Part shown: positions 24,157-35,765 of the stretch, in pieces
Numbering within the stretch: the first letter of the stretch is position 1
How the letters are laid out: each line of letters opens with the position of its first letter
Assembly (NCBI GenBank): GCA_903813345.2
Contig: CAIIXF020000001.1
Span: 52,159,885-52,223,884, forward strand
DNA from: Owenia fusiformis
Lineage: Eukaryota; Annelida; Polychaeta; Sabellida; Oweniidae
DNA length: 64,000 bases
Direction: 5' to 3'
Notes under the pieces: model-generated
Told to the model about the DNA's origin: nothing
What the model saw: the letters and a program-made list of their open reading frames with translations, nothing else
Databases searched by the model: none
Made by a program: the position numbers and the translations under genes

Positions 24157-25490
24157 AATGGAACCTTGACCAGCGCATTTGACTACTCCATAAAAAGCTT
24201 TATATTAGTCAAACACCGATGGGACCTTGACCAGCGCATTTGACTACTCCCTCAAAGCTATACGTATGTTAGTCGTACTCAAATGGAACGTTGACCCACG
24301 GACCAGCACATTTGACCATTCCATGAAATCTATATGTTAGTCATACACAAATGCAATGGAACCCTGACCAGCGCATTTGACTAGCTACTCCATAAAAGCT
24401 ATATGTTAGTCATACACCCATGGAACACTGACCAGCGCACTTGACTGCTCCATAAAAGCTATTTTGTCAGCCATTCACCAATGGAACCTTGACCAGCGCA
24501 TTTGACTACTCTATGAAAATTAATTGTTATTAGTCATACACCAATGGGACCCTGACCAGCGCATTTGACGACTCCATTAAACATATATGTTAGTCATATA
24601 CCAATGGAACCTTGACCAGCGCATTTGACTTCTCCATAAAAGTTAGATGTTAGTCATACACCAATGGGACATTGACCAACGCCTTTGACTACTCCATTAA
24701 ACATATATGTTAGCCATATATCAATAGGACCTTGACCAGCGCATTTGACTACTCCATAAAAATTATGTTTTAGTCATACACAAATGGGACATTGACCAAC
24801 GCCTTTGACTACTCCATTAAACATATATGTTAGCCATATATCAATAGGACCTTGACCAGCGCATTTGACTACTCCATAAAAATTATGTTTTAGTCATACA
24901 CAAATGGGACATTGACCAACGCCTTTGACTACTCCATTAAACATATATGTTAGCCATATATCAATAGGACCTTGACCAGCGCATTTGACTACTCCATAAA
25001 AATTATGTTTTAGTCATACACAAATGGGACATTGACCAACGCCTTTGACTACTCCAATAAACATATATGTTAGTCATACACCAATGGAACCTTAACCAGC
25101 GCATTTGACTTCTCTATTAAACCTATACGTTAGTCATATACCAATTGGACCTTGACTGGCACATTTGACTAATCTATCAAAGTTAAATATTAGTCATACA
25201 CCAATGGGACCTTGACCATCACACTTGTCTTCTCCGTAAAATGCCCATGGTAAAAGCAATGTTTCAGTCTATCACCAATGGAATGTTGACCAGCGCCTTT
25301 AACTGACTGCTACGTGAAAGCTTCATAGCCATACACTATTAGGACCTTGACCAGCGAATTAGACTACTCCATGAAAGCTACATCATGTAAGTCATACACC
25401 AATGGAACGTTGACGAGCGCCTTTAACTACTCCTTGGAAGTTACCTGTTCGTCATGCAGCATTGGAACGTTGACGAGCGCCTTTGTTAAT
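24157..25490. repeat. 60-bp satellite array with 120-bp higher-order dimer
   Basis: About 22 units carry GGGACCTTGACCAGCGCATTTGACTACTCC with TTAGTCATACACCA. At 24661-25060 two unit types alternate (GGGACATTGACCAACGCC and AGGACCTTGACCAGCGC), and the 120-bp dimer repeats with essentially no change at 24661, 24781 and 24901. Units at the edges are more diverged. It contains no gene. Confidence 0.95.
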
Positions 25491-26607
25491 ATTCAGCATT
25501 TTTCCACTTTGAGGCTTATCAAAGTACACCACGAGGCTAATGACTCAAAATCAGCAATTGCATTTTGTTTTAAAAGGAGATTACACACGTACAATATATA
25601 ACAAAGTTGCTTATGCCTTTTAAATATGAAGAAATATCATACATAAACAAGCATGTATATATGCCGAAATGTTCAATTATGGTCGATTGTATAATATAAA
25701 TGAAACACCAAATGGACATGCTCACTAGTAATCGATGTTCAACAGCGGAGAAACAAATCTTCATATTAACAAGCCAGTGGAGCGGCCAGTACAAATAACA
25801 TTCTACTTTACAACTAGCAGACTTAACATGTCACAAAGCAATAGATCACATCTGGATATTAGATATAACTAGGTAGAACCCACCGTATGCAATTCAAAGG
25901 TGATCTCATAAAGGAAATGATCATATACTATTTTGCGCACCGAAAACCCCTCTTTCCTCTGACACGTCGCAAAAAGGTCGCGTACGTGTGTTTTTAGGGT
26001 TTCGCATAAATGTAACTTTCATTCTTTGTAATAAGATAATATTCAAATTAAAGTAATATATCATTTTGAAACTGCTTTTTTGAAGTTTTGAAAAAGGTAC
26101 ACTCATTTCACAATTTCTGCTCGTTTTTACCCAAAAATAAAATATCCGCTGTGGACACGTTACATTTTGAATATTTTCATCTTTAAACGCTCATAACTCG
26201 AACAATATTTGACTATAATAATTTTTTTCGTCTTGATGAAAGTAGATGGAAGTTTTTTTTCAAACTCTAGTTTATTAATAAATAGTTGATTTTTTGCAAA
26301 CTTAAAATAGGCCTATAGAACAAAAGAATTTTCATTTGTGCACATTTGCCCCCCAAAATCTCACATTCTGTCGTGTTAAAGAGCGAATATGTATAATATG
26401 GACTTCATACGAATCTTAAAATAGTCTTAAAAACTCTCATTACCTGCACAAATGTGTTAAAAGGGGTAAGGGAGCAGCAGGTCGGTGGCACATTCAAACG
26501 TATTTTTAAATGCTATCAACGTGACACGATCATAACAAATTTGAAAAAACTCGAGCTAGACAAATGTTGACAGAGTGTAATTCCATGGTTGACCTGGGAT
26601 GTTGAAA
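25491..26607. other. No feature recognised
   Basis: AT-rich DNA after the satellite. Frames near 25570-25794 lack domains. Confidence 0.35.
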
Positions 26608-27278
26608 GGAGTTGACACAGATCTTTGCATTGACATTCAAATGAAAACGGGATTCGGAAAACAATTTGTGTTAATTGTATTTAAAATGTTTTTATTCTGC
26701 CTTGATTAGTGTCACTGTCTATTCTTCCGTTCACCTGTATTAATCACGTCTAAGTTAATGGTCGCTTGTGTATGCGGTAAATTGTTATAGGGGCTAATAA
26801 TACAGCGAGAGAAAAAAGTCAGACAGAAACTCATCAGTAGTAAGAATAACCGGAATCTGGGGACACATTCATGGTATGAAATATAGTTGTTCAAAGGCAA
26901 CTCGTAAACCCAATCCCATTCTACTTTAAAGTGTCTTTTATTACAGACAACTTTGGGTTTTAAGACCGAGTCACATTGCAAACATTTTTTCCAGATACCA
27001 ACGTTCCATGAAAGCCTGCAAAGACTACAATGTGTAATTTTGAATATATTTATACCATCGAACGAAGTTCGTGGGGGGGGCATAGAGAACGATTCCGCCC
27101 GAACGTTCGTACGTCTGCTCGGGCAGTAGAGAGGTTTCACAATACGTATTTCGCCGAACGTCTAAAATCCGTAACACTAATCAAGGCAGAATAAAAACAT
27201 TTTAAATACAATTAACACAAATTGTTTTCCGAATCCCGTTTTCATTTGAATGTCAATGCAAAGATCTGTGTCAACTCC
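26608..27278. repeat. Perfect 105-bp inverted repeat with 461-bp centre
   Basis: 26608-26712 and 27174-27278 are exact reverse complements starting GGAGTTGACACAGATC. No target duplication is visible outside. The centre holds a 142-codon minus-strand frame (26712-27140) that starts with GTG and has no recognised domain. It is either a very young TIR element or a recent inverted duplication. Confidence 0.9.
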
Positions 27279-27289
27279 ATATCCTAAAT

Positions 27290-27556
27290 CCATTTTCTGC
27301 TTTTAAAACATAACAATATTGCAGTTTCATATGTTTACCTAAAATACTGTATATTGACACTAAAATGGCGGCCAATTTCAAACCGGTGGCCATTTCGAAA
27401 ATCAAATTTCGAGCAGAACTCGTACTTATTCTGCATGTAAAACATAGCAATATTGCAGTTTCATATATTGTTCCTAAAATACTGTATATTGACACTAAAA
27501 TAGCGGCCATTTTGAAACCGGTGACAATTTTGAAAGTCGACTTTCGAGCAGGGGCC
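27290..27556. repeat. Two-copy tandem duplication, about 135 bp
   Basis: AACAATATTGCAGTTTCATAT and AAAATACTGTATATTGACAC recur 135-138 bp apart, each followed by GCGGCCA-TTT and CGAGCAG. A similar GCGGCCATTTTGA/AGCTTTTGA pair with 134-bp spacing occurs at 34598-34780. Confidence 0.8.
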
Positions 27557-28539
27557 ATGCATTTGTACGATCCCTAATCCGATCCTGATAAATTTCGCCA
27601 TGGTAATGATGCATTGTTGGATTAATCTTGGAATTTATCCTGACTTTGGTGAAATGGGCATCCTTTGGATAAATTTATCATAATCTTAATCCACCTTAGA
27701 CGACAGGGGAGGAAATGATCAAAGCAAATGTGTAAAAACAACATTTTCCAACCGACCAATTATATGGGTACATTGACTACGAAAAAGATCGAGCACTGTT
27801 CGAAAATCTTTTAACGTTATTAGAAAAAATGTCTAGTAGTTAAATGTCTTCCTAAACGAATACACACAAAATCGAACATGAAACCCTTAATGTATTCCTT
27901 AGATTATTTTATTTATTTTTAAAACCTACATCAAATCTACAGCATTGTCCTTGTTTCAAATCGGTTAAATAGTTACACCGTACATCTAAAGTGTACGACG
28001 GTATATTTTGTCACTGTACGTTATCGATGGTTAGGCATGTTATAGCCAAAACGTATCCACAACTGCATGTAATTGAACTGTTGAATGATCTAGATATATG
28101 TGAAGGAGCGATTTTGGTATGTTATGTTTTATATGTGAATTAGAAGCATGTTACACTTTCTTATTACAATTTGACTTGTGAGTGGCCATTTTAAAAAATG
28201 GCAGCCATTGTATGTGTGTTATTTTACGTTGTTGCTCAACAGGAAAAGTAGTGGATCGATTTTATTGAACTTCTATGTGTGAATACTTCGAAGCATATTA
28301 TTCCGTCTAGTGATCATTTGGCTAATAGGCAACCATTTTCGAAGGACAGCCAGGGCTGTTCGATGGAATTTGCAACGCTTTGCCGTTGCTGTTATCTAGT
28401 TTCATCCTACACAATGATGGGGCGCAATTTTGAGTTCTTGGAATGAGAAAAAAACACCGTGTCAAGTAAAACAATTGCGATGTGAAGTGATATATTGCAT
28501 TAATTCCTGTGATCCCTCTCCCAATAAAATAACAAAACA
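27557..28539. other. Spacer with a dispersed repeat at 27690-28040
   Basis: 27690-28040 matches 37570-37930 in the same orientation. Shared blocks are CAGGGGAGRAAATNATCAAAG, AAAACAACATTTTCCAACCGA, GATCTTTTAACGT and GGTATATTTTGTCAC. The remainder is unrecognised. Confidence 0.65.
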
Positions 28540-28660
28540 AGGCGTGTGCGGTTGGTTAGATGGCAGAAGCTTGTCTGTTAGACTGGTCATCGCCGGGAGG
28601 GGTGTGAGTGTGGACACCGCGATTCCCGGGGTTACGATGGTCAGTCTAAGACGCTGCGTT
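28540..28660. repeat. GC-rich SINE-like fragment
   Basis: GTTGGTTAGATGGCAGAAGC and GACACCGCGATTCCCGGGG weakly resemble Pol III A and B boxes. AGACTG-GTCATCG and CGATGGTCAGTCT form an imperfect hairpin. It is compositionally unlike its AT-rich surroundings. The SINE interpretation is weak. Confidence 0.25.
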
Positions 28661-28709
28661 TTTACAAAACCCATTTACGCAACTCGACAGCCTCCGCCAC
28701 CGATTTATT

Positions 28710-29030
28710 GAATGCACCAGTGTTTTAGGCAGGCATATGAAGTTTGTAACATGCACCAGTGTTTCAGGCAGGCATGTGAAATTTGTAACATGCACCAGTG
28801 TTTCAGGCAGGCATGGTGAGTTTGTAACATGCACCAGTGTTTCAGGCAGGCATGTGAAATTTGTAACATGCACCAGTGTTTCAGGCAGGCATGGTAAGTT
28901 TGTAACATGCCCCGGTGTTTCTGGCAGGCATGTGAAGTTTGTAACATGCACGTCGAGTGTTTCAGGCAGGCATGCAAAGTTTTGTAACATGCACCAGTGT
29001 TTCACAGTTTCAGGCAGGCATGTGGAGACA
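28710..29030. repeat. 39-bp minisatellite, about eight copies
   Basis: GCACCAGTGTTTCAGGCAGG recurs at 28714, 28753, 28792, 28831, 28870 and 28909 with an exact 39-bp period, then near 28948 and 28987 with small insertions. Because 39 is a multiple of three, both strands keep open frames with a 13-residue repeat; these frames are a by-product and not evidence of a gene. Confidence 0.95.
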
Positions 29031-29989
29031 ACAAGAAGGCACCTTTTTGGGACAGGCCTATATTGACATGAATTCGTGCGCCCTTTCAAGGCAAGCATGA
29101 ATTATATGATCTGAAATAAAAAAAAGAAATAAGGGGTGATGGTGGGTGGGGAAAAAGTTGTAATACAGTAAAAAACGTATGAATGATGGTATTGTAAGAA
29201 TAATGAAAACGAGTATGTTGACTGTTGACTGACTGAATACAAGATGCTCGAATGTATAGTTACTGAAGTGTGTGGAGCGAGAAGAGATACGCAAGAGGCG
29301 TAACGTATTGGTCGAGTGATCAATTCCATTAACCTGGTTTTAATTCAAAAACACAATATTATTTTATCTGTGGCTAATTTGATGGTCACCTTTGTGTCCA
29401 ATATCATTTCAAGTTTTTTTCTGGATCGATCGGAGAAATTCAAGTGTCCAAATTTATATTGACAACATAACATTAAGTAAGACTGCTAGCTAGATATTTA
29501 CAAGGTTATTCTTAGTTTTTTCTATTCTATAATTTTTTTATTATGAGACTTTTTAAGAAATCTTAAAATTCGTTTGAAGGTCATAGTCTTTACTCTTTAC
29601 AATTTCGCTTGCATCAAAAAATTCAATGGTGTATGCTGTATAATGTCTGTTACATTCCGAAATTAGTTTATACCAAATTATAATCTTAAGCTTAAATTGT
29701 CAACATAGTTGTAAGGATTTGATTTCGGAGTATGCTCAGTAATATTATTATTCGTTCTTGGGGATTGGCCAAATATGTCATGTGTATGAAATATAAATAT
29801 ATCATACTATTGGAAAAGTGTGTAGGTCACTTGCGGATCCAGGGGGAGGGGTGGGCCCAGACAGGAATTTTTGGCCAACTTATCAAAATGGGCCTAACAT
29901 TTTCAAAACTTGAGCCCAATGTTTGGATTTAGGGGCTTAAAATATTTTAAGGTTTTATCGAGGCAGTTCCCAATTGAATGGGATTCTAG
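29031..29989. other. No gene recognised
   Basis: AT-rich DNA. GCGGATCCAGGGGGAGGGG at about 29835 resembles a worn transposon end but has no partner that I can find. Confidence 0.35.
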
Positions 29990-30170
29990 AGCTTGGCAAT
30001 GACAATAGTTTATCCCAATTTATTGTTAAACGATGATGTGGATGCTGAACTAGCTTTTGTAGATAATGGGCTCACGTTATAAAGTTAAGTAGATTGGTGT
30101 AGCCACTTTGAGAAATAAACCTATTCCCAATTACACTCTGAAATTTCCCTAATCCCCAAAGTTTTCTTTG
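29990..30170. repeat. Dispersed repeat, inverted partner at 40545-40745
   Basis: TATCCCAATTTATTG, GTGGATGCTGAACTAGCTTTTGTA, TTAAGTAGATTGGTGTAG and TTCCCAATTACACT match, in order, the reverse complement of 40545-40745 with scattered differences. No coding sequence was seen. Confidence 0.7.
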
Positions 30171-30535
30171 TCGACTTATTGCTGTTATTAATCTTGATTG
30201 ATGTTTTTCTCCTACTATAACAAAGTGTGTCAATCTAATTACATAGGTAATCAAGCCTGGCTCTAGGGTACACCTAGGATAAAGAAATAAATGATTTTTC
30301 ATCCGAGGGTACACCAATTCCTCGTTAGGTATACTTAACTCTAGTATGAGTGTGGGTATGTTATTTGTAGCAATGAGTTCAGACAATTGTGCCGCTGTAG
30401 AAAAATATTTAGAAAATACGAGCTAAGTGCCGAAAATGCTTTGTAAGACGTTTTGAAAAGAGTAATTTTTTGTTAACTCATCAGAGTTTACGTAAGACTT
30501 TTCCCCAAGCCGTCTTGGAATGCGTTGCTCAATAT
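30171..30535. other. No feature recognised
   Basis: AT-rich spacer. The minus-strand frame 30072-30386 has no domain. Confidence 0.3.
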
Positions 30536-31633
30536 CAGTGGCCAGTATCAAGATGCGGTAAAAACCGTTACCTTCTCATCTAAGATGGCGGACGGAAAGT
30601 GTCGATTTCGATATTTTTGGTTTTCGTCGAGTTAAACTTATTTAATTTATAATTGACTTAATGCTTAGATATTTGAACTTGATAAGCCTTACATACAAGT
30701 ATAATAGAAACTTTGGAGTATGACCATTTGTTCGTAAATCATACGTGGACGCCATAAGTCAACTATATGTTACACCGCTAGAAACCCGGGGTGAAGCTAT
30801 TAATTAAGCTGTCACAGCTCAGCCAATCAGTGCTATTGTGGTCAGTTTAAATGTCCAGCATATACAGAACCACATGGTCTGCTACAACCTTATGTTATGT
30901 TTGTTTACTTTTAGACAGATAAGAGATGCTCATTGGCTGAAATTGAAAGTTTCAGTTATGCTAATGAGCATATTTACAAAAATGAATTGTCTAATTTCAC
31001 AAAAACTAAACAACATTTTAGGAATTTGATTTGAAATTTATAGTCATTATAGATTCATGAACCACTGTAACAAAAATGAGCTTGTAGCGCATCATAATTA
31101 TCTTGCTAAAGCAGAAAATTTGAAAAATTTCTCATTTTGTTTGAACTGGACATTTAAACTGCCATATTTGGCTGTTGTGGGCTGTTCCATCTGCCTTTTA
31201 TACCCGATTTTGGTCTTTAAGGGAAGGTAACTGGAAGTGCATGATACGATAACTGACACGTCTGTTTTCAAGATGATGCGGTTACTGTATGAAGTTAATA
31301 ATATAGATCTTTTTGTTTCAGACCAAAATGATGCACTTCACTATATAATGTGCAGTTTTTGTACATTACGGTTGGCTATGCAATAGACGTCCCAGATAGC
31401 AACGTTTCTTATCAGAAACGGGAGCTAAATGTCGGGACAGGTGTCGATGTCGATTAATTAATTGAAATTGGGAATCGAGATAATGTGAGCCCCACGTGTT
31501 ATAAATCAGGTTTTAGAACAAATTGTCGTACCCCAAGGTTTCCATGATATATAATGCTTATCAAGTTCTTGATATCAAAGCATTACGTCAATTTTAGTAG
31601 TTTAATTCCACGAAAACCAAAAATATAGATATT

Positions 31634-33465
31634 ACACGTCGAACGAAACCACGGTGCCCATGTCAAGCTGCGCGCCTACTTAGGCGCGCAGTTTGTTTCG
31701 ATCACAAACTGCGTGCCTAAGAACATTGGATCATTTAAGTTGGAGTCTGTATTTTGAAACGTTATTTAAAGACATTTATCCTGCATTGTTTTCTTGTTCA
31801 ATGCGTTCATTCTGTGGCGAATATACGAATCTTGCTAATACTAGCAAAAACTGTGTGCAAATGAATCTTAGTTTTAAAACATAAGCAGATTAATGGCATT
31901 CCGTCACTGATTTAATGGGAATTTATACGTAAATCGATCTAGCACTTTAAACATAAATGACAAATACTTTAGACTCGTTTTATATTTAATTCCTTACACA
32001 TTTATCATGTTTAATTCAAAATATTTCGAAATAAAACAGATAATCAGGAGATTAAAAAAAATAAACCACAAACTGCGCGCCTATTTTAGCCAGAAATTAC
32101 AATCTGTGCGCATACACTATTAAAACTACATATTATCATTGGAATTTCTACAGAGGTACGTGTAGGTGTTTTCGATGTAGCTTTGGAAATTTTGCTTTAT
32201 CGTTAGATTTTATGAGATTTTCATATTAAAAGTCAAAATGTATAATAGAAGTGACAATTAAGTTGGGAACGAAAAAACATTTATTTTCAGATCACCATCT
32301 TGGTGGATGGACTCTCATAGTGTTTCAATTATTGGGTTCTACTATTAGACACATATGTGCCTTGTATGGCGCTTATGTTTTCTAATAATACAAAACAAGC
32401 TTGGATAGGCAAGCAGTTTTGAAATATTAGGCACGCTCTTTTTGGGAGTCGTGTCCTCCCCGTCTCACATTTTGAAATATGCGCGCAGTTTGTCAGAGTT
32501 TCAAACTGCGTGCCTAGTAGGCACGCTGCTTGACATGAGCATCGTGGAAACTGGGGACAATTAGCGTAACATTATGGCGTCAAAAACCAAGACAAAACAA
32601 TGAGCAGCATAGGGCGCAAACAGCCTTACAACGTCAAAAACGACAAGCATCACATTTTTGTAAAGATTAGTCAACCTAAAAATAAAATACTTTATTCTTA
32701 TCTAATCATGACAAAATTCACAGGGTAGCAAGATCTCGAAGACAATATTTCTAAAATGTTTTTGAATTTTGAAGAAACGGTCAAAAAGAAATCAAAAAGA
32801 AGAAGTCAAAAAGAAATCACCTTGGAGCGTTGGAAAAAATTGATATTTATGGAATTTGTGGTAAAAAATCGATGCGTCACATTTTTTCAAGTCTAGAAAA
32901 CCATCTCTCATTTTAATATTATTTGCAAAATAAACAAACTGATTATTGTTTTGTAAATTTAGCCATGACAATATTGTGCAGTTTATTTCAAATCAGACTT
33001 AAATTAGAAGGTTAAATGAAGGTAAACTTATTGCTCGTCCTATTCGCCTTCAAAACCTTACACAATTTTGAAAATCTTAAAAGCGTTCATATACGATAAT
33101 TTGAGATCGAGTCGTTAAGCAATTGTGACGTCATAAATGGACATGTTCCATTGAATAAATTGTGAAATTTTAGTGGGATTTTGATCATTATTTCAAAAGT
33201 TATTCCAATTTCAACGAGTCCTGTAAGCGTTTAGTGTTACGTCTTACAGCGTTTTTGACGATGTCGGGATATATTTAACTTTAAAAAAATGTTGGATCCC
33301 ATCAACATTTTGAAGGAAAAATATTTTCACTGAAATGCGAATAAAAATTCTTCAAAATGATAAATAAAACACATTGTTAGCTTTTTAAATAAGGCAGAGA
33401 TTAACGCTCAAAGCTGAGATATCGATTAGCCCGTGTTTCCCGAATTGTCCCCAGGTCCGTGCACG
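31634..33465. mobile_element. CTGGGGACAATT TIR element, copy 1 (hosts copy C)
   Basis: It starts ACACGTCGAACGAAACTGGGG (interrupted by copy C after GAAAC) and ends AATTGTCCCCAGGTCCGTGCACG, giving an inverted terminus around CTGGGGACAATT. It matches 44904-45359 at both ends but has a longer centre. It is hAT-like by analogy with the 8-bp duplication of the other copy. Confidence 0.75.
31650..32546. mobile_element. CACGRTG-ended DNA transposon, copy C (inverted relative to A and B)
   Basis: It starts CACGGTGCCCATGTCAAGC and ends with the complement of CACGATGCTCATGTCAAGC, flanked by the 5-bp duplication GAAAC (31645-31649 and 32547-32551). The uninterrupted site is preserved at 44904-44925, where a single GAAAC (44915-44919) joins the same flanks. 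The 897-bp element shares most of its length with copy B in reverse orientation. A frame at 31693-31884 is not conserved as protein. Confidence 0.95.
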
Positions 33466-33494
33466 TCATTATAAGTTATTGAATCGTGTGATCC

Positions 33495-33587
33495 TCTGTA
33501 TTGCTACTGAGATTGTCCCCTCTGTACCAATATTTTCTGTATTGCGACGGAGATGATCAACGGGGACAACCTCAGTAGCAATACAGA
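33495..33587. repeat. 26-bp inverted repeat hairpin
   Basis: TCTGTATTGCTACTGAG at 33495 with its continuation TTGTCCCC pairs with 33562-33587 with one mismatch around a 41-nt loop. It sits inside the right part of the 30.5-33.7-kb nest. Confidence 0.85.
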
Positions 33588-33705
33588 TTAATGGTACAGC
33601 ACAAGAACTGACCAATCAGAGGACTTCATTTTACAGATCATACGATAAATATATATCTTAGCTGAAAAGGTAACGGTCGTTACCACATCTTGATACTGAC
33701 CAGTG

Positions 33706-34597
33706 AGTATGATTAAACATACAGACCTTGTGCTTCATAAGCATGGAAAAAGCAGGTGTCATTGACGTTTCACTGATAACAGAAACAGTTGGTCTCCAAT
33801 GGTGGGGTATAGACGAGTAAGGAATTAATATTGTCACAGATATATTTTAGTTGTGCACAAGGATATCAGTAGTCTAGTTAAAAAAAATCAGTGATTCCAT
33901 GTGTCATTACCAGAAAAAAAAATTATTCATAGATATTGAGCCCAAGGATAATCTAACTGAGTAATTTTACTGAACATCCTCGTGTAACTGCAAAGTACAC
34001 GTCTATATCCTTTCACAATAATTGCTATTAATTGCAAGGTCTATCATATGAAAAAGAGATCATTATTTTGAATAATAAAAGTAGTAATCAGTTTATTGTG
34101 AGTTTATATAGAGTTTCTAAATAAACGGTTATGAGCGAGGTTTCAAATGATGATCCGATTATTGATATATTGGAGAAGAACCTATCTCATTTTATTTACT
34201 AAAGCAAAAATTCATTCAGATCCTAAGAAAAATACGTCTGCTTTCACACTTGATATTATATTGCAATAAAATGTTCGATTACGTTATTTTGGGTACTCAT
34301 CAGGATCTCATGACACAAAATTTTCAGAAGCCTGGTGGATTCATGCAATATTGTCTTCATCGACATTTCTGAAAAACTTCGAGTCAGTTTAACTTTTATT
34401 CTGACATCCATAAAACATTCTCTGTGAGTAATTGAATTTGCTCACTTTATTTGACAACTAATTGATAGATTTCAGCAATTTTAAGGTTGTATGTCTCAAA
34501 AGTCAAAATTGTTTTTAAGAGAAATCTTTCCCGTTGAAAAACAAATATTACAAAATAGTATATACAAATTAGTTGTCAACAGTAATCTATTCTTGAT
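33706..34597. other. No feature recognised
   Basis: AT-rich spacer with no supportable gene or repeat. Confidence 0.3.
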
Positions 34598-34780
34598 GAA
34601 TGGCGGCCATTTTGACAATAGGCGAGCTTTTGAGCTGGGAATCGAGGGTTTTCTGTATTGACAGAGGTTTTTAAAACCTGCCACTGTTTTTTGAAAGACA
34701 TATGCTCAAAAAGTAAATTTCCATCAACAAAAATTGCGACCATTTTGAAATTAGGCAAGCTTTTGAACCAGGGATCAGAG
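34598..34780. repeat. Diverged two-copy tandem repeat, 134-bp spacing
   Basis: GCGGCCATTTTGACAATAGGC with GAGCTTTTGAGCTGGGAATC at 34603 recurs as GCGACCATTTTGAAATTAGGC with AAGCTTTTGAACCAGGGATC at 34737. It is related to the 27.3-kb duplication. Confidence 0.6.
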
Positions 34781-35765
34781 GGGGCTTTCTTTGATTGGTT
34801 ATAATAAAGAAACTAAACCTGACACTAGAATTATTTCAACGGAGGCCATTTGGCTTGAAACCTATACACAAGACTTCATAGTCAAGATTTTATGATGGAA
34901 AATCCAAGAGGCCGGTAAGCAGATATACTTTTTGTCGATTTTTAAAATAAAATTAGTGTTAACAGTGACATCAGTTTTTACAATGCAGGACATCTGAAAT
35001 TATTTATTCTTAAAGGGACTAAATGCACAAAAAATGTTTCCTCGACTTAGATAGTGGCCAAAACTGGCTCATTCTGGTTTGTGCTGATGAGAAGGAATTA
35101 AAACATTGGAGAAAAGTTAAAACATGGTATATGTCATGATGACCCCTCCTAAATATTATTTTTACAAGTTACCTAACAGGCTCTTTCTGCTTTATATTCC
35201 GTCGATGCCATAAGTTATATATGAGGTTCTTGACGTGCAATATCATTTTTATGCCTTTTTATATTTGAATGTAGAATTGGACGTGCGATGTTCGGCTATT
35301 CTTAATCATGTTTCAATGCCTTTTGGTGTGTGCTCTTGAGGCACTCAATATTTAGTGTGAAACCTGAGCAGAACTACTTGGAACAAATGTGATAAGACTA
35401 TACGGGACAGACCAAGCATATTATTTTATGTGTCTGTAGATCTAGATCTAGGAATATCGTTTATCAGCCATTCTCCGTTAAGCGTGAAAAATGGTGTAAC
35501 TGCTTTTCCTAATGATGTTAATCAAAATATATGCACTTTTTATGGTATAAATGACATTTTTTATCAAAAATTATGAAATGGCAGTAAAAAATACATATTA
35601 CATATGCACCATATTGTGTTACTGACTGAGAGGTGTCTGAAGTATGTGGGGGTACCCAAAATGGCCTGTCACCGAAGTGATAAGTGAACATAGAGTTGCT
35701 GTTCATTGTACACAAATGCCATACAGTCACTATGTAACATATTATAACGTATCTTCGGTATATCT
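34781..35765. other. No gene recognised
   Basis: AT-rich DNA. ATTCTCCGTTAAGCGTGA at 35470-35487 is the exact complement of 40042-40059, a possible terminal pair of a larger, older element. Confidence 0.4.

Larger units (their letters stand above)
30536..33705. mobile_element. Candidate 3.2-kb nest bounded by about 50-bp inverted ends
   Basis: CAGTGGCCAGTATCAAGATG followed by CGTTACCTT at 30536-30586 faces its diverged complement at 33654-33705. Inside are a second inverted repeat (about 30603-30705 against 31545-31635, with TATTTTTGGTTTTCGT), the TIR element 31634-33465 and copy C. No target duplication was identified, so the outer element is provisional. Confidence 0.5.

Noticed and set aside
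24157-25490. CRISPR-like array
   Set aside because: Repeats are directly adjacent 60-bp satellite monomers without unique spacers, in animal DNA.
26712-27140. 142-codon minus-strand frame
   Set aside because: Starts at GTG, lies in the centre of an inverted-repeat structure and shows no recognisable domain.
28646-29098. Minus-strand 150-codon frame with a 13-residue repeat, possible repetitive secreted peptide precursor
   Set aside because: It is created by a 39-bp minisatellite, both strands are open, and there is no convincing signal peptide or processing-site pattern.
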